Positions 26,959-35,820 are shown, counted from the first letter of the stretch. The stretch: DNA of 64,000 nucleotides from Pseudomonas lini (GCF_964063345.1 NZ_OZ061318.1:4154001-4218000); one strand, 5' to 3'. Notes: a model not told the origin generated them from the letters alone. Numbers and translations are program-made.

Positions 26959-29217
26959 TCAGAAGTGGAAGTTGGCACTCAGCAGGGCGGTACGGCCCGC
27001 CGCCACGTGGGCGTAGTGGTTCTGGAGTATCTGATCGAAGTAACGCTTGTCGGTCAGGTTCTGTACGTTGAGTTGCAGGTCGACGTTTTTGGTCAGGCGG
27101 TAGCTGGCCATCGCGTCGTAACGCCAGTAGGACGGGATCTCCACCGAATTGGCGACGTTGCCGAACTGGGAATCGACGTAGGTCGCACCGGCACCGACGG
27201 TCAACTTGTCCGGCACCAGATCGTAAGTCGACCAGAACGTGAAGTTGTTCTGTGGGGTGCTTGGCATGTGGTTGCCTTCATCGGCGGCGAGGGTGGTTTT
27301 GACCACTTCGCTGTCCATGTAGGTGTAGCCGCCGAAGACTCTCCAGTTACGGGTCAGCTTGCCGGCGTAGCTCAGTTCCAGGCCATTGACCTGCTGTTCG
27401 CCGTCCAGCACTTGCGTGGTGCCGCCGTCCGGATCGTTGATCCGCGCGTTGGTTTTCTCGGTGCGGAACAGCGCGGCGGTCAGCGACAGATCGTCACCGA
27501 AGAAGTCCCACTTGGTGCCGATTTCGTAGTTGCGGTTCTTTTCCGGATCCAGACGGCTGTTGTTCGCTGCCAGTTCCAGGCCACCGTTGCCGCTGGTTTC
27601 ACCGGCCGGGTTGCTGGAGGTCGAATAGGCCGCGTAGATGCTGCCGTTAGGCAACACGTTGTAGACCACGCCGATCTGGTAGTTCACCAGGTCACTGGTG
27701 TTCGCCCGGGAGAAATCGTTCGCCGGCGCTGTGCTGCTGGCGTTGGCGTGGCCGCTGGATTCGACCTGGTAGTTGTCATAACGCAGGCCCAGGTTCAGGG
27801 ACCATTGCTCGTTGAACTTCAGGGTATCGAACACGTAGGCCGCGGCGGTTTTGGTGTCGGTGTCAGTGAACGCGGTGCTGTCGGCGATCGTGCCGTTCCA
27901 GTTATCCCCAGGCGTCGGGTTGTACAGGCTGGTGCAGTCGCCGGAGGTGAACAGGGCGCGGTTGCATCGGGTGCCGCTGGCAGTGGAAGTCAGGGTGTAC
28001 GGACGGTTGTGGGTGTCCTGATAGGAAAACTCCAGGCCGGTCACCAGGCTGTGCTCGATGGAGCCAGTGTTGAACTTGGCACTCAGGTCGGTCTGGTTGA
28101 TCCATCCGCTGGACGTCGAGTTACGGCTCTTCGCGCCACGGTAAACGTTGCCATTGACCACGTTGCCCTTGCTGTCGTCCGGGTTGCTGACGATGTAGTC
28201 CAGGGTTGAGCGGGACATACGGAAGCTGTTCGACACGGTCAGGTCTTCATTCAGATCGTGTTCGATCTTGAGGGTGCCGCTGTCATTGGTGGTCTCGCGA
28301 AAGTCGCGACTGGTGAGGCCGTAGAAGTTGTCGCGATCGACATTCACAGGTTTATCGACGTTGTGCTTGCTGCGGTTGGGGCTCAAGGTCAACGGAATGC
28401 CATAGTCGGGCATGTCGTCGGTTTCGACGTGGTAGTAGCCGACGGTCAAGCGGGTATCGGTGCCCAGGCCGAAGGCGAAGGATGGCGCCACACCCCAGCG
28501 ACTGACGTCCACGGTATCCCGGCCGGCGACGTTGGCTTCATGCTTCATCAGGTTCAGACGCACGGCCGAGGTGTCGGTCATCTGCTGGTTCAGATCGAGG
28601 GTAGTGCGCTTGGTCTGGTCTGAACCCCAGGTGAAGCCGCCGTTGTAGGCATTGCCCAGTTTGGCGGTCTTGCTCACCAGGTTCAGGCTGCCACCGGTGG
28701 AACCGGCGCCGGTGAAGGCTGAGCCCGGGCCCTTGCTGACTTCGATCGATTCAACGTTGAAGATCTCGCGACTCTGGGACGCCGGGTCGCGCATGCCGTC
28801 GACGAACGTGTCGCTTTCGGCGTTGAAGCCGCGAATGATCGGACGATCGCCCGCCGGGTTGCCCCCTTCGCCGGCACCGAAGGTGATGCCCGGGGTAGTG
28901 CGCAGGGCGTCGACCAGGCTGGTGGCGCCGGTGTCGCGAATCACTTGTTGCGGGATCACAGTGACGCTTTTCGGCGTCTCGCGCAGTGGCGCGGTGTACT
29001 TTTTGGAGACCGAAGTATCGGTCTTGTAGGAGGTGTCATTCTGCTCGCCCACAACGCTGGTCGCGTCCAGGGAAATGGCATTGTTCGGTGCTTTTTCGTC
29101 GGTCTTCTCGGCCGCGAAAACCATGTGGCCCGCAGAGCCGGCAGTGATCGCCATGCCAATTGCAGACGCGAGCAAACGCGGTGAGCTGACCGTTAATTGT
29201 AGTTGTTGGCGTGACAT
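26959..29217 (-). CDS. piuA: TonB-dependent siderophore receptor (PiuA/Fiu type)
   Basis: An outer-membrane ferric-siderophore transporter of 752 residues. A signal peptide (to about residue 35, ending MVFA) precedes a plug domain with ETPKSVTVIPQQVIRDTGATSL and RPIIRGFNAES. A 22-strand barrel follows, ending in the typical aromatic C-terminus LLSANFHF. Neighbouring piuC and the reductase place it as PiuA, which in P. aeruginosa takes up catecholate-type complexes and some siderophore-antibiotic conjugates. The ATG at 29217 follows GGGGAGGGG; the frame extends 47 codons upstream through AT-rich promoter DNA. A candidate Fur box lies 66 bp upstream. Confidence 0.92.
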   Translation of the reverse strand: MSRQQLQLTVSSPRLLASAIGMAITAGSAGHMVFAAEKTDEKAPNNAISLDATSVVGEQNDTSYKTDTSVSKKYTAPLRETPKSVTVIPQQVIRDTGATSLVDALRTTPGITFGAGEGGNPAGDRPIIRGFNAESDTFVDGMRDPASQSREIFNVESIEVSKGPGSAFTGAGSTGGSLNLVSKTAKLGNAYNGGFTWGSDQTKRTTLDLNQQMTDTSAVRLNLMKHEANVAGRDTVDVSRWGVAPSFAFGLGTDTRLTVGYYHVETDDMPDYGIPLTLSPNRSKHNVDKPVNVDRDNFYGLTSRDFRETTNDSGTLKIEHDLNEDLTVSNSFRMSRSTLDYIVSNPDDSKGNVVNGNVYRGAKSRNSTSSGWINQTDLSAKFNTGSIEHSLVTGLEFSYQDTHNRPYTLTSTASGTRCNRALFTSGDCTSLYNPTPGDNWNGTIADSTAFTDTDTKTAAAYVFDTLKFNEQWSLNLGLRYDNYQVESSGHANASSTAPANDFSRANTSDLVNYQIGVVYNVLPNGSIYAAYSTSSNPAGETSGNGGLELAANNSRLDPEKNRNYEIGTKWDFFGDDLSLTAALFRTEKTNARINDPDGGTTQVLDGEQQVNGLELSYAGKLTRNWRVFGGYTYMDSEVVKTTLAADEGNHMPSTPQNNFTFWSTYDLVPDKLTVGAGATYVDSQFGNVANSVEIPSYWRYDAMASYRLTKNVDLQLNVQNLTDKRYFDQILQNHYAHVAAGRTALLSANFHF

Positions 29218-29282
29218 GTGAATTCCCCTCCCCAAGGATTTGAGGCCGCGGAATATAGGGTAAACACGTATCTGTATCAATT

Positions 29283-29301
29283 GCGAAACGTTACTATTTG
29301 C
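29283..29301 (-). promoter_or_regulatory. Candidate Fur box before the siderophore receptor
   Basis: GCGAAACGTTACTATTTGC is an imperfect 19-bp palindrome (GC-AAA...TTT-GC symmetry) that matches roughly 12 of 19 positions of the Fur consensus in the GCAAATGATAATCATTTGC form. It lies in the AT-rich divergent region shared by piuA and piuC. Suggestive only. Confidence 0.4.
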
Positions 29302-29423
29302 GATGAATTTACATTCTTTACAATTTACCTTTACGGTTTTTGTCGTTTCATTCGTCACACGGGTTTTACATGGGCAATAAGAATCAATACCATTGGCGCT
29401 CCTTTGCCTTCAGGTGTCTTTTC

Positions 29424-30104
29424 ATGTTGCTGCACATTCCCGGCGTGTTCGCGAAAGAAGAAGTGCAGCGCATTCGCGAGGCCCTGACGCAGGCGGATTG
29501 GGCCGATGGCAAAATCACTGCCGGTTATCAGTCGGCCAAGGCCAAGCACAATCTGCAACTGCCTGAAGGGCATCCGCTGGCCAAGGAAATCGGTGCGGCG
29601 ATGCTCGAACGGTTGTGGAAAAATCCGCAGTTCATGTCAGCGGCATTACCGCACAAGGTCTTCCCTCCGTTACTGAACTGCTACACGGCTGGCGGCAGTT
29701 TCGACTTCCACATCGACAACGCCGTGCGTCAGCCCAAGGGCAGCATCGAGCGGGTGCGCACCGACCTGTCGGCGACGTTGTTCTTCAGTGAACCGGAGGA
29801 CTACGACGGCGGCGAACTGGAAATCCAGGACACCTTCGGCACCCAGCGCGTGAAATTACCGGCCGGCGACATGGTCCTGTATCCGGGCACCAGCCTGCAC
29901 AAGGTCAACGCCGTTACGCGTGGCACCCGTTACGCCTCGTTTTTCTGGACGCAAAGCCTGGTGCGGGAAGACAGCCAGCGTGCCTTGCTGTTCGAGATGG
30001 ACGGCGCGATTCAACAGTTGACCCAAGACATGCCCGACCACCCTTCATTGATCCGCCTGACCGGCACCTATCACAACCTGTTGCGTCGCTGGGTCGAGGT
30101 GTAA
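29424..30104 (+). CDS. piuC: Fe(II)/2-oxoglutarate-dependent dioxygenase PiuC
   Basis: A 226-residue PKHD-type hydroxylase of the PiuC/YbiX family, encoded beside siderophore receptors; its natural substrate is not established. The jelly-roll shows the iron motif HIDNAV (HxD, about residues 97-99), the distal His in [20 protein letters not shown], and the 2-oxoglutarate-binding Arg just after it. The ATG at 29424 is chosen because [14 protein letters not shown] is the family N-terminus and AGGTG lies upstream; 28 upstream codons are AT-rich leader. It is divergent from piuA and immediately precedes the Sel1 gene. Confidence 0.92.
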   Translation: MLLHIPGVFAKEEVQRIREALTQADWADGKITAGYQSAKAKHNLQLPEGHPLAKEIGAAMLERLWKNPQFMSAALPHKVFPPLLNCYTAGGSFDFHIDNAVRQPKGSIERVRTDLSATLFFSEPEDYDGGELEIQDTFGTQRVKLPAGDMVLYPGTSLHKVNAVTRGTRYASFFWTQSLVREDSQRALLFEMDGAIQQLTQDMPDHPSLIRLTGTYHNLLRRWVEV

Positions 30105-30860
30105 GTGACGGACTTTCGGTTACGCCGCGAGGAAATCCTCGATGGCGACCACCTCAAATCAATGCTCGAAGAAAGCCCGGCGCGGGCGGCTCAGGCGATT
30201 CTGATCGCCGCGCGTGAAGGCGTGCTTGATGCTCAGGCGTTGCTCGGGCAGATCCTGCTGGACGGGCGAGGCATCGCTCAGGATCAGCCGCTGGCCGTGC
30301 GCTGGTTCGAGATTGCCGCTCAGGGTGGACACTTGATGGCGCGCAACATGCTCGGCCGTTGTCATGAACATGGCTGGGGTTGCACCGCCGATGCTTCGAT
30401 AGCCGCGGGGCATTATCGTGTTGCCGCTGAAGACGGACTGGATTGGGCGATGTACAACTACGCCAATCTGCTGGCGACTGGTCGTGGTGTGGCGGTGAAT
30501 CAGCTGCAAGCCTTGAGGCTGTACCGCAACGCCGCCGAACTCGGCCATGCCAAATCGATGAACCTGTTAGGACGGTATCTGGAAGAAGGGCAGTATTGCT
30601 GCGCTGACCCCTCGGCGGCGTTTGAGTGGTATCGACGCTCAGCGGAAAACGGAGATTTTCGCGGTCAATTCAGTTATGCCAGTGTTTTGGTCGAGCGCAC
30701 GCAAATAAAAGAAGCACTTGCCTGGTTCCGGCAGGCAATGCTCGGAGGGCATTCGGCCTTTCTTGAAATCAGTGCCCAGACATTATTGAAAGTGCCTCAC
30801 GCCGAGGTGCAATCAATGGCCAGGGAATACGGTGTGCAAGCAAAACTGATAAGTAATTAA
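30105..30860 (+). CDS. Sel1-repeat (tetratricopeptide-like) protein
   Basis: A 251-residue helical-repeat protein with about five Sel1 units recognisable by their A..LLG.....G.G....A...W...AA pattern (DAQALLGQILLDGRGIAQDQ, LMARNMLGRCHEHGWGC, WAMYNYANLLATGRGVAVNQ, KSMNLLGRYLEEGQYCC). Such proteins scaffold interactions. The start is GTG directly abutting the piuC TAA, so it is translated with piuC, as in the PA4515-PA4516 pair. No signal peptide, so probably cytoplasmic. A role in iron uptake is inferred only from position. Confidence 0.88.
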   Translation: MTDFRLRREEILDGDHLKSMLEESPARAAQAILIAAREGVLDAQALLGQILLDGRGIAQDQPLAVRWFEIAAQGGHLMARNMLGRCHEHGWGCTADASIAAGHYRVAAEDGLDWAMYNYANLLATGRGVAVNQLQALRLYRNAAELGHAKSMNLLGRYLEEGQYCCADPSAAFEWYRRSAENGDFRGQFSYASVLVERTQIKEALAWFRQAMLGGHSAFLEISAQTLLKVPHAEVQSMAREYGVQAKLISN

Positions 30861-31096
30861 ATAAACTCTGTGCGTCGCCCGCAAATACAAATATAAAATT
30901 GTCGCAGTCAAGAATGATTTCATTGCTGGAGAAGAATGTTGGAATTGTATATTTACATACATTTTCAGCGTGGTTGTTACTTGGGTTTTGATCAGTTTTA
31001 TGATTATTCTGTGCTCGCAGTTCAATGATTATTCATTTGGCTGAATGGCCATGTTTGTGGCTGTTAAATTTAAGTTGACTAATTAAAGGAATAATT
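30861..31096. promoter_or_regulatory. AT-rich leader of the xenorhabdolysin-like locus
   Basis: A 236-bp AT-rich stretch, clearly poorer in GC than its left-hand neighbours. A possible sigma-70 promoter is TTGCTG at 30923-30928, a 17-bp spacer and TGTATA at 30946-30951. AAAGGA precedes the toxin-like gene start. I saw no operator. Confidence 0.4.
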
Positions 31097-33361
31097 ATGT
31101 CTAGCACTAATTTGTGGGGCGAAGCCCTGAAGAATGCAACGCCAGAACAAGTCATTGGCTTTGCGGTCGGAGCGCCGAAGCTATTAACAAATGCCTCTAT
31201 GTCAAATGCTGATGTGGGTGTCCGAGACACAGGGTTGCTGCTGACAAAAAAACAAATCATTGATTTGCGCAAATACGAAGCCGCAGGTCTTGCGCTCCCT
31301 TACACACTCAAAGACGTCGAAGATTATCTGCGATTTGGCGCGGGTCAGAACGGTGGGGCCGGCCTGCACCCCGCCGACTTTCTGACCACATTCCAGAACA
31401 CCCGCAATCACGCCAGGCGTTGGTCGCCACTGCGCGAACGCATCATGATGACGGGACGCGGCCTCAAGGACTTTGCCAGCAGTATGCTGACCTACGGCGC
31501 CTCGATGAAAGAGGTGTACAGCGAAGTCAAGGCATCCGGTTTATTGCAAGAGCGCAATATCAAGACCCTTGCCCAACTGAAAGCGCTTGAGCTGGAACTG
31601 GGCGATAAGTTTCCGGGTATTGAGCTCGAGTCGGATACTGTCGAGACGCTGGATTACTATCTGTCGCGGATTTTTGAGAAAATAGACAGCAATCTGAAAG
31701 TGGTAGAGGGCATAAAAACCGACCTGGATCTGTTCGGCTATGATCTTCGAGAACATATCTTGCCTGGTATCAAGTTAAGGGTGGGGTTGATTGACAGCAG
31801 TTCCCTGGCGGCGGATGTAAAACTGTTGAAAGCAGTTATTGAAGACCGGGCCAAGGAAATTGATATTAAAAACACCGAATACCAGGCTGCCGTACAAGAA
31901 GCTCTTAAGGCCGCGGCGGGGATGAATATTGTGGGCCTGGCGATGGCCATCTATATGGGGGTCGAGGCTGAAAATATTCGTGCGGCTCGTAACCAGTTGT
32001 ATGCCGATCAGGAGCGGGATATTAAAGTTCTGGCCAACAAGAACCAGACACTGGGTTCTCTGGCACGTGTAAAACACGATTTGCAAAGCCTGATGATCGT
32101 GACGATTGATGCTGATGTCGCCACGCGAAACCTGATGCACGTCTGGAGTGTCTTGCACCTGTGCATCAAAAACTCGGTCGGTGCCGTCAATCAAATCAAT
32201 GATGCGTTGAGCTTGAGGATTTTCATGACCGAGTTTGAAGAAGTGGTTAATCCGTGGAAACAGATCGAAACCGATTCGGATCGACTCATCCAGGTCTTCA
32301 AAGAGGCAGATGATGAATATGAGCGTAACTACTCGTTGGCTCCACGCATGATGAATGTTGTCAGCCTTTTCAGTCCGGCCTATCCACCGTTGAATCTGAC
32401 AGCGTTGGCCTCCAGTCATGAACAAATGCGCGATGATCGCACCCAGGCGAACGTCTGGTTGATCAAGCTCGGTTACTTGCCCGATTTGTTCGATCGCTTC
32501 AATCGTCTGGTGACCAACGTTGGTCAGGGCGCGAGCCAGCTGCAGAGTTCGGCCCTGGACTGTATTAATGAACTTGAAAACACCTTGCGCCGCATAGCGC
32601 GTAACGAAAAGGAACGGCAGGAAGAAACTGACCCCGAGGTTATCGAGGAAATTGAGGATGAGCGCAAGCATCTGCTGGATAGCGCAACGCGTGCTATTGC
32701 CGATAAGGCTGGGCAGGTTCGTCGTTGCCTGGGCAACATGCAGGATCGGTTCGATCGGCGCCTGACAGAGGCTTATATCCTTGACTTCAAGCGTGATGAG
32801 CAACAGGCAAACGCCGAAATCGTGGCTCTGCAATCGAAGATGGCGGCGTTCAATGAGGAGCGTCAGGTCATCATTGACGCAGTGATAATCCTGAAGAAGA
32901 GCGGTATTGAAGAGCTGGGCAAGGACATTGAGCTGACGCTTGGCAAGATCACCGAGCTGGGGCTGGCACCGCCGGAAATTAAATTGGTCATGATGGCGAT
33001 CGACCAGTTGAAAAAAACCATCAACGACGCCGGCAAGGCTGTTCGCTTTTTGGATATGCTTCGTGAGAGCGACAAGCTGCAGCAAAAAATTGAAGTCCTG
33101 ATCAACGAGATTGATCGTGAGAACTCCATTATTCACGCATCGACAGGGAAGGTTATTTACCTTCAGGCCGTTCACTCGATCGAAGATTCGCGAGAAAAAT
33201 ACGTTGGAGAATACAGCGTCGCTGTTTCAAACTTTGACAAGTTTCTGACCACCATCGATGCAAAACAGTTTGCCAATGACGATGAGCGCAGTGCTGCGTT
33301 CAAAGAGCAGGCCTCGCTGTTTATCAACTTCCTTGCTCCAGTGTCGTTGCCACTGCGATAA
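31097..33361 (+). CDS. Alpha-xenorhabdolysin A-like pore-forming protein with extra C-terminal half
   Basis: Residues 1-400 resemble the XaxA/YaxA family of alpha pore-forming toxins, recognised from memory: LLTKKQIIDLRKYEAAGLALP (about 48-68), FGYDLREHILPGIKLR, long amphipathic helices, and a hydrophobic hairpin tip MNIVGLAMAIYMGVEA (about 277-292) flanked by ENIRAARNQL. Family A subunits are about 400 residues, but this one is 754. Its second half (about 405-754) is another all-helical, coiled-coil region with a very charged stretch near 504-530 (EKERQEETDPEVIEEIEDERK). That could be a fused B-type subunit. No signal peptide. The ATG at 31097 follows AAAGGA. Codon use is AT-richer than its neighbours, suggesting acquisition. 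Activity and target are unknown. Confidence 0.72.
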   Translation: MSSTNLWGEALKNATPEQVIGFAVGAPKLLTNASMSNADVGVRDTGLLLTKKQIIDLRKYEAAGLALPYTLKDVEDYLRFGAGQNGGAGLHPADFLTTFQNTRNHARRWSPLRERIMMTGRGLKDFASSMLTYGASMKEVYSEVKASGLLQERNIKTLAQLKALELELGDKFPGIELESDTVETLDYYLSRIFEKIDSNLKVVEGIKTDLDLFGYDLREHILPGIKLRVGLIDSSSLAADVKLLKAVIEDRAKEIDIKNTEYQAAVQEALKAAAGMNIVGLAMAIYMGVEAENIRAARNQLYADQERDIKVLANKNQTLGSLARVKHDLQSLMIVTIDADVATRNLMHVWSVLHLCIKNSVGAVNQINDALSLRIFMTEFEEVVNPWKQIETDSDRLIQVFKEADDEYERNYSLAPRMMNVVSLFSPAYPPLNLTALASSHEQMRDDRTQANVWLIKLGYLPDLFDRFNRLVTNVGQGASQLQSSALDCINELENTLRRIARNEKERQEETDPEVIEEIEDERKHLLDSATRAIADKAGQVRRCLGNMQDRFDRRLTEAYILDFKRDEQQANAEIVALQSKMAAFNEERQVIIDAVIILKKSGIEELGKDIELTLGKITELGLAPPEIKLVMMAIDQLKKTINDAGKAVRFLDMLRESDKLQQKIEVLINEIDRENSIIHASTGKVIYLQAVHSIEDSREKYVGEYSVAVSNFDKFLTTIDAKQFANDDERSAAFKEQASLFINFLAPVSLPLR

Positions 33362-33380
33362 GCCCCTCCATAAACGTTTA

Positions 33381-33413
33381 CTGCCAGTCAGTCGTGGGCG
33401 GGCTGGCTGGCAG
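33381..33413 (+). other. Intercistronic stem-loop in the toxin-like locus
   Basis: CTGCCAGTCAG (33381-33391) pairs with CTGGCTGGCAG (33403-33413) through 11 bp including one G-U, with an 11-nt loop and no T-run. It may set the ratio between the two proteins by mRNA stabilisation rather than terminate. Confidence 0.55.
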
Positions 33414-33442
33414 TAGAAGTTTGTCAGACAAAGGAATGCCTG

Positions 33443-34339
33443 ATGCTTGATTACTTATTGGCAGAAAAGAATTTTGCCACCTTGAAGCAGTACGTTAATT
33501 TTTTGAATGAGCTGCCCGATGCGCTACGAGAAATCAATCGATTCTCCGACTCCATAGCCCGGGCCGGGCACACGCTGTTGCGACCACCCGATGCTCAAAC
33601 ATTGATTCAGGCCGGGCTCACCAATGCTCAATGTTGGCGTGCGATTGGCATTACAGTGCCTGTGTTGGGCAATACTTCCGCCCGGGTATTACAGGAAGTA
33701 AGCGGTTTTATCAGTGAATTTAAAACCGTTGTCTCTGTCACTCAGAATCGACGATTGCCAATATCCCGGATTGATCCGCAGCAGTTCACGGTTGTGAAAT
33801 CCGTCGGATGGGGAAATGCGCCATGCGCCGATGTGATTGATGTCATGCGCGAGCTTGATGCGCGGCTGGAGCATTGCCAGCAGTCAGTGGCGAAATTCAA
33901 AGCGCAGGTAACGACACTGGCCGAATCGATCCATGGTTTATTTGTCCGTTTCATCGAATCGCTGTCCCTGCCACTTTGCAGTTGCGATGGTCCAATACCC
34001 AAGATCGAGGCTTACTACACCTTGGGCCGAATCGGTCTGCCGGGAATGGGTTACAACCCAAACCAAGGGTATTCGGAAGACCAACGGCTAGAAATGGCCA
34101 AGGCGCATATCGGTCGGCTGTTCAACCTTTATCGGCAAGCCAGCACGGCAGCAAACAATCTCGGCGATTTCTGTTACCGATGGGCGTATATGGTGGAGGA
34201 GGCCAAGCGAACGCTTCGCACCTCTCATCCCCATCAGACGATGGCGCGCGCCAAGGCTTCGCTGCCGTTGTTGACGGGTTCGCTCGAAGAAGTAAAAACG
34301 ATGTCTGAACAATTGGTTCAGATGGCGAAAGTGCTTTAA
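33443..34339 (+). CDS. Helical partner protein of the xenorhabdolysin-like protein, unknown
   Basis: A 298-residue protein that I do not recognise. It is mostly alpha-helical (LKQYVNFLNELPDALREINRFSDS; AKFKAQVTTLAESIHGLFVRFIESL; AKAHIGRLFNLYRQASTAANNLGDF), with a central less-structured stretch containing a Cys pair (LPLCSCDGPIP) and a glycine/proline-rich loop (GRIGLPGMGYNPNQGY). No signal peptide or clear membrane segment is seen. It begins 82 bp after the first gene (AAAGGA before ATG 33443) and ends in a shared terminator, so it is the second gene of the same operon. It could be a second toxin component, a chaperone or an immunity protein. Confidence 0.75.
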   Translation: MLDYLLAEKNFATLKQYVNFLNELPDALREINRFSDSIARAGHTLLRPPDAQTLIQAGLTNAQCWRAIGITVPVLGNTSARVLQEVSGFISEFKTVVSVTQNRRLPISRIDPQQFTVVKSVGWGNAPCADVIDVMRELDARLEHCQQSVAKFKAQVTTLAESIHGLFVRFIESLSLPLCSCDGPIPKIEAYYTLGRIGLPGMGYNPNQGYSEDQRLEMAKAHIGRLFNLYRQASTAANNLGDFCYRWAYMVEEAKRTLRTSHPHQTMARAKASLPLLTGSLEEVKTMSEQLVQMAKVL

Positions 34340-34340
34340 A

Positions 34341-34370
34341 AAAAAGCCCATGACGTGTCATGGGCTTTTT
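34341..34370. terminator. Bidirectional terminator between toxin-like locus and speC
   Basis: AAAAAGCCCATGA / TCATGGGCTTTTT perfect 13-bp repeat with a CGTG loop, directly after the TAA at 34337-34339 and 19 bp beyond the speC stop on the other strand. Confidence 0.93.
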
Positions 34371-34388
34371 CATTTCTACGAGTAGCGC

Positions 34389-35552
34389 TTACACGTAGAA
34401 CGACTTCAGCGGCGGGAAGCCATTGAACTCAACCGCGCTGTAACTGGTGGTGTAAGCACCGGTCGACAACCAGTACAAACGGTCACCGATCGCCAGGTTC
34501 AACGGCAAACCATACTTGTAGTTCTCATACATGATGTCGGCGCTATCGCAGGTTGGACCGGCGATAACCACTTCTTCCATCTCGCCTTTCTTCTCGGTCC
34601 AGATCGGGAACTTGATGGCTTCGTCCATGGTTTCGATCAGGCCAGAGAATTTGCCCACATCCGTGTACACCCATCGCTCGACGGCGGTACGGGATTTACG
34701 CGCCACCAGCACCACTTCACTGACCAGAATGCCGGCGTTGGCGATCAGCGAACGGCCTGGTTCCAGGATGATTTCCGGCAGCTCGTCGCCGAAGTCTTCC
34801 TTGAGGAAGCGGATGATTTCTTCAGCGTAGGTTTCCAGGCTGTTGGTGCGGGTGATGTAGTTGGCCGGGAAGCCGCCGCCCATGTTGATCAGCTTCAGGT
34901 GGATGCCGTCTTCTTCTTTCAGACGTTCGAAGATCACTTTGACCTTGGCGATCGCCGCGTCCCAGACGCTGATGTCGCGCTGTTGCGAACCAACGTGGAA
35001 CGAGATGCCGTAAGGCACCAGGCCCAGGTCGCGAGCAAGGATCAACAGGTCCATGGCCATGTCGGTCTGGCAGCCGAATTTACGCGACAGTGGCCAGTCG
35101 GCGGTGGTCGAGCCTTCGGTCAGGATGCGCACATAGACTTTCGAGCCGGGAGCGGCCTTGGCGATGTTGCGCAGGTCGGCTTCGGAGTCGGTGGCGTACA
35201 GACGCACGCCCTTGTCGTAGAAGTAGCGAATGTCTTTGGATTTCTTGATGGTGTTGCCGTAGCTGATGCGATCCGGGCCGACGCCCTGGTTCATCACTTT
35301 GTCGAGCTCGTAGATCGAGGCGATGTCGAAGTTCGAGCCTTTCTCTTTGAGCAGGTCGATGATTTCAACGGCCGGGTTGGCCTTGACTGCGTAGTAGACC
35401 TTGGCGAATTCGAAACCGGCGCGCAGGTCGTCGTAGGCCTGGCTGATCATCGCGGTGTCGATCACCACGAACGGGGTTTCTTGTTTGTCGGCGAAGGCCT
35501 TCATTTTGTTGAAGGTATCGCGCGCGAAATAGTCTTCGACGTTGATCGACAT
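34389..35552 (-). CDS. speC: Ornithine decarboxylase (fold III, PLP)
   Basis: Makes putrescine and CO2 from ornithine, the entry to polyamines. The 387-residue protein is the short alanine-racemase-fold type, not the long E. coli SpeC type: YYAVKANPAV near residue 55 carries the PLP lysine, ISFHVGSQQ and INMGGGFPANY bind phosphate, EPGRSLIANAG follows, and GPTCDSADIM near the end contributes the catalytic Cys from the other subunit. The ATG at 35552 follows AGGAG and gives MSINVEDYF; the frame extends 31 codons upstream without a ribosome site. A terminator-like hairpin in the leader suggests attenuation or a leader sRNA. Confidence 0.95.
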   Translation of the reverse strand: MSINVEDYFARDTFNKMKAFADKQETPFVVIDTAMISQAYDDLRAGFEFAKVYYAVKANPAVEIIDLLKEKGSNFDIASIYELDKVMNQGVGPDRISYGNTIKKSKDIRYFYDKGVRLYATDSEADLRNIAKAAPGSKVYVRILTEGSTTADWPLSRKFGCQTDMAMDLLILARDLGLVPYGISFHVGSQQRDISVWDAAIAKVKVIFERLKEEDGIHLKLINMGGGFPANYITRTNSLETYAEEIIRFLKEDFGDELPEIILEPGRSLIANAGILVSEVVLVARKSRTAVERWVYTDVGKFSGLIETMDEAIKFPIWTEKKGEMEEVVIAGPTCDSADIMYENYKYGLPLNLAIGDRLYWLSTGAYTTSYSAVEFNGFPPLKSFYV

Positions 35553-35657
35553 GCTGGGAACTCCTACTGGCAAACTGAAATTAACAATGGGTGCAAATGA
35601 ACGTCCTCCGTATCCCCACTTTGGTTCGCCTACTTCCCAAGGCATGTCGCCGAAAGC

Positions 35658-35694
35658 AAAAAGGCCACGGGAGGCGGTGCTTTCCCTTGGCCTT
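35658..35694 (-). terminator. Terminator-like hairpin in the speC leader
   Basis: On the minus strand AAGGCCAAGGGA pairs with TCCCGTGGCCTT (11 of 12 pairs, one A-G mismatch) around a 10-nt loop, followed by TTTGC (a run of five T in all). It ends about 105 nt before the speC start codon, so it could stop transcripts started further upstream. Confidence 0.7.
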
Positions 35695-35803
35695 GCTGTC
35701 TCGTCGTCAGTACTTGAGCCGGATGGATCGTTTCCAGCATGGACGTTCGGCGCGAACTTTAGGGCGTGAGGAGCTTGAGATCAACAAAAAATGTCGCGTT
35801 TTT

Positions 35804-35820
35804 GCACGCTTCCGTCGTGC
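35804..35820 (-). other. Small GGA-loop hairpin upstream of speC
   Basis: On the minus strand GCACG-ACGGAAG-CGTGC: a 5-bp stem presenting ACGGAA, which matches the ANGGA core bound by RsmA/RsmE proteins when in a loop. Single site, so only suggestive. Confidence 0.3.

Noticed and set aside
31775..33175. 466-codon minus-strand frame opposite the toxin-like gene
   Set aside because: No ribosome site and a composition unlike a folded protein; the plus-strand frame has a good start, heptad patterns and an operon partner.
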